5,017 nucleotides of DNA, taken from positions 448,678-453,694 of the forward strand of contig NZ_CP100376.1 of assembly GCF_030515985.1 (NCBI RefSeq), read 5' to 3'. Shown piece after piece: positions 1 through 5,017 of the stretch. Below the pieces are notes generated by a model. That model was given only the letters and a program-made list of their open reading frames with translations, did no database searches and was not told where the DNA came from. Within the stretch, counting starts at the first letter, position 1, and every line of letters starts with the position of its first letter. The DNA comes from Corynebacterium accolens. Its GTDB lineage: Bacteria; Actinomycetota; Actinomycetes; Mycobacteriales; Mycobacteriaceae. The position numbers and the translations under genes were made by a program.

Positions 1-1005
1 TTCCTCGGCTACGAATGCGCGCAGCTTACCCTGCCCATCCAGCTGCGCCACCGCTCGCCGTATCCCGATGCCTACTTCATCCGGCCGCAGTCCTTCCTTA
101 TCTACGACCACCACCGGCAAGTGGCATACCTGTGCTGCCTCGACGGCGAAGGCGCACAAGGCCTGCTCGACCGGTTGGAGGCAGCCCTGAAAGGCGGGCA
201 GGTGGGAAACGAGGGGGCATCGGCAAGCGCGGGCGCCTGGCGCACCACCGACTACCTTGACCGAATCCAGCGCGCCCAAGAGCTCTTGCACGCTGGGGTA
301 AGCTACGAGGTATGCCTGACCGATACCTATACCGCGCAGGCCACCGGCGATATTTATGCTGCGCTGCGCCGGCACAACCCGGCACCGTACGCGGCGCATC
401 TGGTCTTCGACGGCGTGGAAATCTGCAGCGCCTCGCCCGAGCGCTTCCTTAGCGTGCGCGATAACCGCGTCGAGGCCAAGCCCATCAAGGGCACCATTCC
501 AGCCCACCAGGACCCCGCGCTGCTTCGCGATGACCCCAAAACCCGCGCCGAGAACCTCATGATCGTGGACCTTTTGCGCAACGATTTATCCCGCGTGTGC
601 GAACCCGGCACCGTGCGCGTTCCGGGGTTGATGAACGTGGAAAGCTACGCCACCGTGCACCAGCTCGTCTCCACGATCACCGGCCAATTGCGCCCCGGCG
701 CCACCGCGCTCGACGCCATCCGCGCCGCCTTCCCGCCCGGTTCTATGACCGGCGCGCCGAAGCTGCGCACCTGCGAGATTATCGATGCCCTCGAGGCAGG
801 ACCCCGCGGCGTCTATTCCGGCATCGTGGGCTACCTCGGGTATTCCGGCGAGGCTGATTTCAGCGTGGTCATCCGCACCGCGGTGCGCGCGGGTTCCGAG
901 GTCACCGTCGGCGCCGGCGGGGCCATCGTCCTCGATTCCGATCCCGCAGCCGAGCTGGCCGAAAGAAACCTCAAGGCCCAATCGGTCCTCGGGGCGTGGT
1001 CATGA
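1..1005 (+). CDS. pabB: Aminodeoxychorismate synthase component I (PabB), 3' part
   Basis: This is the C-terminal 334 residues of the chorismate-amidating subunit, which converts chorismate plus ammonia to 4-amino-4-deoxychorismate for folate synthesis in the cytoplasm. The frame is open from base 1, so the start lies outside the window. In actinobacteria this domain is often fused behind a PabA glutamine amidotransferase domain, but that part cannot be seen here. Visible family motifs are FLGYE at residues 1-5, KPIKGT (160-165), DLLRNDLSRV (190-199), MTGAPK (249-254) and a GAGGAIVLDSDP stretch (304-315). The lysine K163 in PIKGT is the known marker of aminodeoxychorismate synthase; anthranilate and isochorismate enzymes usually carry alanine there, which argues against TrpE. 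Residues 72-80 lie in an Ala/Ser/Gly-rich linker encoded by a 26-base repeat that also occurs in the hydrolase gene. The TGA stop overlaps the pabC ATG, so the two genes are co-transcribed and probably translationally coupled. Confidence 0.95.
   Translation, partial: FLGYECAQLTLPIQLRHRSPYPDAYFIRPQSFLIYDHHRQVAYLCCLDGEGAQGLLDRLEAALKGGQVGNEGASASAGAWRTTDYLDRIQRAQELLHAGVSYEVCLTDTYTAQATGDIYAALRRHNPAPYAAHLVFDGVEICSASPERFLSVRDNRVEAKPIKGTIPAHQDPALLRDDPKTRAENLMIVDLLRNDLSRVCEPGTVRVPGLMNVESYATVHQLVSTITGQLRPGATALDAIRAAFPPGSMTGAPKLRTCEIIDALEAGPRGVYSGIVGYLGYSGEADFSVVIRTAVRAGSEVTVGAGGAIVLDSDPAAELAERNLKAQSVLGAWS
214..239. repeat. 26-base exact repeat, copy A (inside pabB)
   Basis: The 26 bases starting GGGGCATCGGCAAGC and ending GGGCGCCTG are identical to 4161-4186 on the same (+) strand. 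Flanking bases on both sides differ. Here it starts on a codon boundary and encodes GASASAGA plus the first bases of a Trp codon, in a low-complexity linker of PabB (from residue 72). A chance perfect 26-base match within 5 kb is very unlikely even at high GC. Confidence 0.9.
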
Positions 1006-1754
1006 GTTCCTATATCTGGCGCGACGGCGCCTTCATCCCCTGCACCCCACCGGCTGACCCCTGCACCGTGGCCGATTCTTGGCGGCATTCGCAAGGCCGC
1101 ACGCACGGTCTCCACCTGCACTTGGAGCGCTTCGAATCCGCCGCCGGGACCTTGCCCGTAAGCTTCGTCCCCGCCATGCTGGAGCTCCTTTCAGATGGCG
1201 AGCTTTTCCCCCGCATCGCCCTCATGGCCGGCGAGCTTTACCTCGATATCCGGCCTGCCCCGGCTCCGCGCGCCCACACGCGCCTTACTTATACACAGGC
1301 CCCCGATCCCCGCGTGCAGCCTCTAGTTAAAGGCCCGGACTTGCCCGCCCTGGCTGCTTACCGCAGCCAGTATCAGGTAAGCGGCACCGATGACACCGCG
1401 ATTGTCGATGCCCACGGTGCCATCGCAGAAACCACCACCGGCGCGCTCATCGCCTGGGACGGCGACACGCTCCTGCTTCCTACCGGCGTGCGCCTGCCCA
1501 GCGTGACCCTGCGCCAAGTCCTGCACCGCTGCAATGACTTGGGACTTTCCACCGCGCAGCACCCATTGACCCCGGCACTCGCTGCGGAATGTCCCCTGTG
1601 GTTTATCAACTCACTGCATGGAATTAGCCCCGTCAGCTCCATACACACACCACACGACACCATCACTCCACCGCCGCACCCGGAGGCCGCAATCTGGCAA
1701 AACTGGTGGTGGCAGGGTTTTAGCCCCGCGGGTGCAGGCGAACACTACACATAA
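1002..1754 (+). CDS. pabC: Aminodeoxychorismate lyase (PabC), class IV PLP enzyme
   Basis: This 250-residue protein belongs to the fold-type IV PLP aminotransferase family and most likely splits 4-amino-4-deoxychorismate into p-aminobenzoate and pyruvate, completing the PabB step encoded just upstream. Family marks are the HLHLERF segment (38-44), the KGPDLPALAAYR stretch (110-121) with K110 as the likely PLP-binding lysine, the IVDAHGAIAETTTGALIAW segment (134-152) with conserved E143, and a WFINSLHGISPV segment near the C-terminus. I chose ATG 1002 because it gives the typical 4-base ATGA overlap with pabB and has GGGG at 991-994, seven bases upstream. A GTG at 996 in the same frame would add only two residues. 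The length is slightly short for the family. The last residues (EHYT, stop TAA 1752-1754) are encoded by the edge of a repeat and hairpin element, so the natural C-terminus may have been changed. The assignment over D-amino-acid or branched-chain aminotransferase rests on context as well as motifs. Confidence 0.9.
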   Translation: MSSYIWRDGAFIPCTPPADPCTVADSWRHSQGRTHGLHLHLERFESAAGTLPVSFVPAMLELLSDGELFPRIALMAGELYLDIRPAPAPRAHTRLTYTQAPDPRVQPLVKGPDLPALAAYRSQYQVSGTDDTAIVDAHGAIAETTTGALIAWDGDTLLLPTGVRLPSVTLRQVLHRCNDLGLSTAQHPLTPALAAECPLWFINSLHGISPVSSIHTPHDTITPPPHPEAAIWQNWWWQGFSPAGAGEHYT

Positions 1755-1820
1755 CACTCAACACAACACTGCACATGTTGAGTGTTGTGTTGAGTGTTCG
1801 TGTTGAGTGTTGGGTGTTCA
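1746..1820. repeat. Flanking repeat copy 1 with 18-bp hairpin
   Basis: This element lies between convergent pabC and the AlbA_2 gene. A perfect 18-bp stem (arm AACACTCAACACAACACT at 1753-1770, complement at 1781-1798) encloses a 10-base loop. The 11-mer TGTTGAGTGTT occurs three times in direct orientation (1776-1786, 1788-1798, 1801-1811) and once inverted (1753-1763), so several alternative stems can form. The whole is further bounded by GAACAC (1740-1745) and GTGTTC (1814-1819). It matches copy 2 (3342-3414) in the same orientation, except that copy 1 has 13 extra bases (an additional 11-mer plus CG) and lacks 11 bases found in copy 2. Its position between converging genes suits a bidirectional terminator, but neither side has a clear T-run, so that role is inferred. 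Confidence 0.9.
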
Positions 1821-3341
1821 GGCGCCCACCTACCTCACCAAGCGATACCTCTGTTTAGGGCTGCGCAAAGGCTCCGTACGCTCGATCCTTCCACTATCTA
1901 CCAATTGGTTCAGGATTCTGCGCACCCCACCAACAGAAATCCCGGCGGCCGCCGCCAACTCACGGCTATTCGCAGACTGATGCTGAGCCAAATACTCCAG
2001 AATCCGTTCACTAGAACCGCCGTGTATAGACGCACTCCGCTCTGGCAAAGTCATTTCACGCCGTTCAAAAGTTAGCTTAAACGTGGTCAACGAATCCGTC
2101 GGCTTCGGCGGAGGAAGAAGTGTCTTTTGCAGCTGGTCAAGAATCTCAATGTAGCCAGTTCCACGATTTTCCGCCACGTACCCAGACCCGCCGGAGATAG
2201 CCGTTACCTCCAATAGCTGAGACAGGTGCTGATTCCTCGCACTTGTCATGCCCGGATCCCCAAGGTTATTGACGTTCACCATCCCAAAAAGGCCACCCGG
2301 ATTAATGATTTCTAGGCGGTCAGCGTACATATCAACCTGAACCTGTGTCCCTCTAGCCTGGGGAGAATAGTCCCTGTGCATGAGCGCATTAGCAACTGCT
2401 TCCCTGACTGCTACTGGCGGATAATCCGGCAGGTCTTCTCGGAACGCCCCGTCGACGACGCCACCTACCCGCATATTTTTCTCAACCGCGAAAACCACCG
2501 CTGGCACCAATTCCGGAATCGGGCCTACAAAACTCGCGTTATCAACAAATCTTTGGCCTTTGGTCGACGTCTTATCCGTTCCCACATAAGCAGTAAAAGT
2601 TACATTGAGCCGCGGGAAAAATTCTTGCGGATAAATGCCAGCTGCTAATAAGCCAGCCAAGGTTGGATGAACATCCCCATCATCTCCCACGCCGGTGAGA
2701 TGCAGGGCTTTCAATGCCCTTTCATCAGAGAACTTGCCAAAGATCCCTGGCCGCAGGCTGCGTTCGCGCTCTAGGATTTGCTGGACGATGTCCCGATCGA
2801 GGTCTGCAATAGTAGCCGCCTCCACGACCTCCAGATCCCACGAGGGCTGCATCTTATTTTCTTCGAGACGATCGATTTCATAGGGCTTCAATAACCGGTC
2901 TTCATCGTGCTCGCGAATGTAGCTGCCGTTGTATTTAGATTGCGCAGTAACCCAGCATGGTTTATCAAAGGGTGCAAGCTCTGGAATTTCCGCAACTACT
3001 ACCGGCGCGCCATCGACAGCACCAATTTCCACATCGGCACGGACAGCAGGGGTCAATTTCTCCGCGCAGGCCTCCACGAATGCTTTGGCTATGGGCTCGG
3101 CTTGGAAGCCTTCGACGGGAAGAAACCCTGAGTCCTCATCGAGACCAAAGATGATCGTTCCGCCTTTTCCGTTGGCAAAAGCAGACACCGACCGCGTTAT
3201 CTTCCTGGGAAGGCCTCCGCCAGCTGCTTTTACTTCGACCATGCTGGTGTCTTTGCCTATGGCACGCAGATTGTGAACAATCCGCTCAATTTCTTCTAGG
3301 TCCATCGCTTCCCCGCTTGCCTCTCACCTTCAGCCGAGCAT
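1821..3341. other. Candidate inserted cassette between direct repeats (AlbA_2 gene)
   Basis: This segment holds one gene and its likely promoter, and is bracketed by repeat copies 1 and 2 in direct orientation, with a core-to-core distance of 1607 bases. Hand counts of two 60-base lines show the contrast in composition: 28 G+C of 60 at 2521-2580 against 43 of 60 at 721-780 in pabB. The shift in composition, the unrelated function and the exact bracketing suggest an accessory gene acquired between pabC and the hydrolase gene. No transposase, integrase or target-site duplication outside the repeats is visible, so the route of entry is unknown and the cassette reading remains an inference. Confidence 0.4.
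1830..3305 (-). CDS. AlbA_2 (Schlafen-like) / HATPase_c_4 / winged-helix protein
   Basis: This 491-residue protein has the architecture of the COG2865-type 'ATP-binding, RecG-related or transcriptional regulator' family. The N-terminal AlbA_2 domain spans roughly residues 10-140, with the signature VEVKAAGGG (23-31, E24 and K26), SAFAN (41-45) and GKGGTIIFGLDED (46-58). A central region resembles HATPase_c_4, with VREAVANALMHRDYS (300-314; E302 and N306 in GHKL N-box-like spacing), a YADRLEIINPGGLFG strand and loop (327-341) and ENRGTGYIEI (379-388). A winged helix-turn-helix occupies about 431-491, with VGGVRRILNQLVDSG as the likely recognition region. I see no signal peptide or membrane segment, so it is cytoplasmic. 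AlbA_2 shares the fold of the Schlafen core, which in some proteins is a tRNA nuclease; such genes occur as regulators and in phage-defence or stress settings, but the function here is not established. The ATG at 3305 has GGGGAAG a few bases upstream. The gene stands alone, is A/T-richer than its neighbours and is flanked by direct repeats. Confidence 0.85.
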   Translation of the reverse strand: MDLEEIERIVHNLRAIGKDTSMVEVKAAGGGLPRKITRSVSAFANGKGGTIIFGLDEDSGFLPVEGFQAEPIAKAFVEACAEKLTPAVRADVEIGAVDGAPVVVAEIPELAPFDKPCWVTAQSKYNGSYIREHDEDRLLKPYEIDRLEENKMQPSWDLEVVEAATIADLDRDIVQQILERERSLRPGIFGKFSDERALKALHLTGVGDDGDVHPTLAGLLAAGIYPQEFFPRLNVTFTAYVGTDKTSTKGQRFVDNASFVGPIPELVPAVVFAVEKNMRVGGVVDGAFREDLPDYPPVAVREAVANALMHRDYSPQARGTQVQVDMYADRLEIINPGGLFGMVNVNNLGDPGMTSARNQHLSQLLEVTAISGGSGYVAENRGTGYIEILDQLQKTLLPPPKPTDSLTTFKLTFERREMTLPERSASIHGGSSERILEYLAQHQSANSRELAAAAGISVGGVRRILNQLVDSGRIERTEPLRSPKQRYRLVR

Positions 3342-3368
3342 TACACATAACACTACACAAACACTCAA
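3340..3368 (-). promoter_or_regulatory. Candidate promoter of the AlbA_2 gene, overlapping repeat copy 2
   Basis: Read on the minus strand, TTGAGT (3368-3363) and TGTAAT (3345-3340) are separated by 17 bases, a good spacing for a housekeeping -35/-10 pair. A start of transcription near 3333 would leave a leader of about 28 bases with a GGGGAAG ribosome site before ATG 3305. The -35 lies inside the left arm of the copy 2 hairpin, so a protein bound to the repeat could control it. This is pattern matching by eye in an A/T-rich stretch. Confidence 0.35.
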
Positions 3369-3414
3369 CACAACACTGCACATGTTGAGTGTTGTGTTGA
3401 GTGTTGGGTGTTCA
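3342..3414. repeat. Flanking repeat copy 2 with 18-bp hairpin
   Basis: This is the second copy of the element at 1746-1820, in the same orientation, between the 5' end of the AlbA_2 gene and the 3' end of the hydrolase gene. The 18-bp stem (3360-3377 with 3388-3405) and the 10-base loop GCACATGTTG are identical to copy 1. The 11-mer TGTTGAGTGTT occurs twice directly (3383-3393, 3395-3405) and once inverted (3360-3370). An 11-base insertion, a near-repeat of the neighbouring ACACAAACACT type, distinguishes its left side. It could end hydrolase transcription and also overlaps the candidate AlbA_2 promoter. No strong T-run follows the stem on the minus strand. Confidence 0.9.
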
Positions 3415-3451
3415 CGCCGCGCTTCCCTTTGGCTCCGGCAGATCGCGGCCT

Positions 3452-4378
3452 TTAGCCTTGGCCTCGCAGCGCACGCTTTAATTCGCTGCCAATAATGGTG
3501 CGCGCAATCAGTGCATCCGAAATGATCCCGCCCATCTGGACGAACGGATGGACTTGGCCCTTAAATTCGATAGAGCTCACTACATTTCCCGCATTGAGCA
3601 TCCGCCCAACGTAGTCACTTACTTCAGAGACCAACGGATCAAGTTCACCGGTAATCACCGTCGCTGGAGGCAGCCCCGCCAGATCGCCATTCCTGCCGGG
3701 AGACATACGGATATCCGTGCGGTCTGCAGCGCCAGCATAAGAATCATAAAAATAGTTAAGGCGCCGCCTGGTGAGGTAATAGCCATCGCTAAAATCCGAA
3801 TGGGATTGCGTGTCAAAGGTGGATAAATCCATGACGGGGTAAATCAGCACCTGATGAGCCAGCTGATCGCGCAGTTCTTGTGCGATCACCGCTGCGATAT
3901 TGCCGCCCGCGCTGTCTCCGCCCACGGCAACGCGCGTTGGATCGATGCCGATCCCCAATTCTCCTTGTAGCACCCCGTCTACTACTGCACGGCAATCATC
4001 TAGTGGCGCCGGGAAAGGGTGCTCCGGTGCACGGCGATAGTGCACGCTGATACAGATGATTCCCGCTTCTGCGGCAATGTCCCGCACGGTTGTATCCGTG
4101 GTCTCTAAATCCCCCAGCACCCAGCCGCCGCCGTGGAAGAAGATGAAGGCAGGCGCTGCTGGGGCATCGGCAAGCGCGGGCGCCTGTGGCACATAAACCC
4201 GCACCGTGACACCGCGCACCGAGGTCTCGTACACGGAAACCATCGGGGTTTTCTTGCCCCAAGCCGCTGCCGTCTTCTGCTGGGCGGCGCGGTTTTCTTC
4301 AGGAGTACGCGTGTCCAGCTGTGGGGCATCCCTGTTCAGGTCGAGGAATTTTTGGGCTTCGGGCTGAATAAACACCAT
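3452..4378 (-). CDS. Alpha/beta-hydrolase, HSL family IV esterase/lipase
   Basis: This 308-residue protein is a carboxylester hydrolase of the hormone-sensitive lipase family. The oxyanion-hole motif HGGGW is at 82-86, the nucleophile motif GDSAGG at 154-159 with S156, and the likely remaining triad members are D247 (in GELDPLV) and H277 (in VHPF). The family YRRAPEHPFPAPLDD block is at 114-128 and YPVMD at 180-184. No signal peptide is visible, so it is probably cytoplasmic; the substrate is unknown, with short-chain acyl esters the family norm. I chose ATG 4378 because GGAAAG lies seven bases upstream; the frame continues to a TTG at 4417 with no ribosome site. Residues 65-73 (QAPALADAP), in the variable loop just before the HGGGW strand, are encoded by a 26-base repeat also found in pabB. 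Repeat copy 2 lies downstream and may end its transcript. The gene is probably transcribed on its own, since a terminator-like hairpin precedes it. Confidence 0.9.
   Translation of the reverse strand: MVFIQPEAQKFLDLNRDAPQLDTRTPEENRAAQQKTAAAWGKKTPMVSVYETSVRGVTVRVYVPQAPALADAPAAPAFIFFHGGGWVLGDLETTDTTVRDIAAEAGIICISVHYRRAPEHPFPAPLDDCRAVVDGVLQGELGIGIDPTRVAVGGDSAGGNIAAVIAQELRDQLAHQVLIYPVMDLSTFDTQSHSDFSDGYYLTRRRLNYFYDSYAGAADRTDIRMSPGRNGDLAGLPPATVITGELDPLVSEVSDYVGRMLNAGNVVSSIEFKGQVHPFVQMGGIISDALIARTIIGSELKRALRGQG
4161..4186. repeat. 26-base exact repeat, copy B (inside hydrolase gene)
   Basis: This matches 214-239 base for base. The hydrolase is read on the opposite strand, so the same DNA encodes QAPALADA plus part of a Pro codon (from residue 65), again starting on a codon boundary and again in a loop tolerant of Ala/Pro-rich sequence. 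The two host proteins are unrelated, so shared ancestry of the genes cannot explain it. Confidence 0.9.
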
Positions 4379-4401
4379 AAAAATACTTTCCAGTGCTGCA
4401 T

Positions 4402-4617
4402 CTATTGGGCAATGCAAGCACTCATAATCGCGGGGTTAAGTAGCGGAAAGGCCCGCCGGGTGTTCCGGCAGGCCTTCTTTGCTTGCTGCTTTTTCTTATC
4501 GGGAATGCGCGTTGCGCGGCTGCGCAGTTTCAAATGCTCCTGGAGCCGCTCCGGGGACATCTTCCACATGCTGCGGTCCGCGTGCCCGGGCTTGGTGTAT
4601 TTCTTGCGTTGAGCCAT
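4402..4617 (-). CDS. Small basic protein of unknown function
   Basis: I do not recognise this 71-residue protein. It begins MAQRKKYTKPGHADRS and is very rich in Lys/Arg through about residue 56, which suggests nucleic-acid or ribosome association, though this is a guess. It has no Cys-pair zinc motif, signal peptide or membrane helix. The start at ATG 4617 is well supported by a near-perfect AGGAGGTGA Shine-Dalgarno five bases upstream. The gene lies 62 bases downstream of glf on the same strand. The last part looks less protein-like: residues around KACRNTRRAF are encoded by a strong G/C-rich hairpin (4448-4476), and the tail NPAIMSACIAQ follows it. The original stop may have been lost, or the gene may simply overlap its terminator. 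Confidence 0.7.
   Translation of the reverse strand: MAQRKKYTKPGHADRSMWKMSPERLQEHLKLRSRATRIPDKKKQQAKKACRNTRRAFPLLNPAIMSACIAQ
4448..4476 (-). terminator. Terminator-like hairpin in the 3' part of the small gene
   Basis: Arms AAGGCCCGCCGG (4448-4459) and CCGGCAGGCCTT (4465-4476) pair over 12 positions with one mismatch around a 5-base loop. Read on the minus strand, the stem ends GGCCTTTCC, with only a short T-run; on the plus strand it is followed by a more T-rich stretch. Its place after the basic-protein region and before the hydrolase start fits a terminator separating the two minus-strand genes. Confidence 0.6.
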
Positions 4618-4620
4618 GCC

Positions 4621-4645
4621 GTCACCTCCTAACCTGTGAGGTGAC
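4621..4645 (-). promoter_or_regulatory. Stem covering the ribosome binding site of the small gene
   Basis: On the minus strand, GTCACCTC (4645-4638) and GAGGTGAC (4628-4621) form an 8-bp perfect stem with a 9-base loop. The downstream arm contains the core of the AGGAGGTGA Shine-Dalgarno, ending three bases before ATG 4617. If the transcript includes the upstream arm, the ribosome site would be masked, which would allow translational control. The upstream arm could equally be a spare copy of the Shine-Dalgarno complement arising by chance. Confidence 0.5.
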
Positions 4646-4647
4646 TA

Positions 4648-4653
4648 AGCATA
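4648..4653 (-). promoter_or_regulatory. Candidate -10 element of the small gene
   Basis: TATGCT on the minus strand fits the TAnnnT pattern of corynebacterial -10 sites. It would place transcription start near 4641-4643, almost at the upstream arm of the ribosome-site stem. No convincing -35 is seen; the hexamer at 17-base spacing is CTGCTA (4676-4671). Read-through from glf is an alternative source of the transcript. Confidence 0.35.
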
Positions 4654-4679
4654 GCGTGCCCAGGGCAGATTAGCAGCTC

Positions 4680-5017
<338 letters not shown>

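Noticed and set aside
586..981. Long open frame on the minus strand opposite pabB (and similar ones at 354-611 and 98-385)
   Set aside because: It lies antisense to clearly conserved PabB motifs in GC-rich DNA, where shadow frames are common, and it has no recognisable protein features.
1..1005. Anthranilate synthase TrpE as the identity of the first gene
   Set aside because: The PIKGT motif with lysine and the adjacent lyase gene favour PabB.
2376..2648. Plus-strand frame inside the AlbA_2 gene
   Set aside because: It is a shadow of the conserved central region of the AlbA_2 protein.
1746..3414. CRISPR array
   Set aside because: There are only two repeat copies, 1.6 kb apart with a gene between them, and no spacer series or cas gene.
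1746..3414. Classical insertion sequence or transposon
   Set aside because: The flanking repeats are direct, not terminal inverted, and the enclosed protein is not a transposase.
3342..3414. Type III toxin-antitoxin repeat RNA upstream of a toxin gene
   Set aside because: The tandem units upstream of the gene recall this layout, but the downstream protein is a large AlbA_2/ATPase-like protein, not a ToxN-like nuclease, and the same repeat also lies at the gene's 3' end.
4379..4417. N-terminal extension of the hydrolase to a TTG at 4417
   Set aside because: No ribosome site precedes the TTG, while ATG 4378 has GGAAAG at good spacing and family-like N-terminal sequence.
4133..4612. 159-residue plus-strand frame across the hydrolase start and the small gene
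   Set aside because: It is antisense to a hydrolase with intact catalytic motifs and to a small gene with a strong ribosome site, and I saw no family features.

Overview
The window looks like a chromosomal segment of a Corynebacterium or a close mycolic-acid actinobacterium. The evidence is a C-terminal UDP-galactopyranose mutase (galactan synthesis for an arabinogalactan wall) of actinobacterial type, GC-rich genes, a PabB/PabC folate pair of actinobacterial style, and short intergenic gaps. I cannot name the species from sequence alone.

Layout. Positions 1-1754 (+ strand) hold the 3' part of pabB and a complete pabC. The two overlap by an ATGA junction and carry out the two steps from chorismate to p-aminobenzoate. 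Positions 1830-3305 (- strand) hold one 491-residue protein with an N-terminal AlbA_2 (Schlafen-like) domain, a central HATPase_c_4-like region and a C-terminal winged helix. This gene is clearly more A/T-rich than pabB. Positions 3452-4378 (- strand) hold a family IV (hormone-sensitive-lipase type) alpha/beta-hydrolase. Positions 4402-4617 (- strand) hold a small, very basic protein of unknown function. From 4680 to the window end (- strand) lies the 3' end of glf.

The most notable structure is a pair of near-identical direct repeats of about 75 bases (1746-1820 and 3342-3414) that exactly bracket the AlbA_2 gene. Each contains an 18-bp perfect hairpin (arms AACACTCAACACAACACT and its complement, 10-base loop) built from reiterated 11-base units. 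The repeat forms the last codons and stop of pabC on one side. On the other side it fills the gap between the hydrolase 3' end and the AlbA_2 promoter region. The simplest reading is that pabC and the hydrolase once met tail to tail at one such hairpin, and that the AlbA_2 gene came in as an accessory cassette with a second copy. Recombination between the copies would remove it cleanly.

A second unexpected structure is a 26-base sequence present identically in pabB (214-239) and in the hydrolase gene (4161-4186). It lies in Ala-rich linkers or loops of two unrelated proteins that are coded on opposite strands.

There is no stretch above 300 bases without a gene. The gaps (1755-1829, 3306-3451, 4379-4401, 4618-4679) hold the repeats, candidate promoters and a stem that may hide a ribosome binding site. 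I saw no tRNA, rRNA, CRISPR array or transposase.
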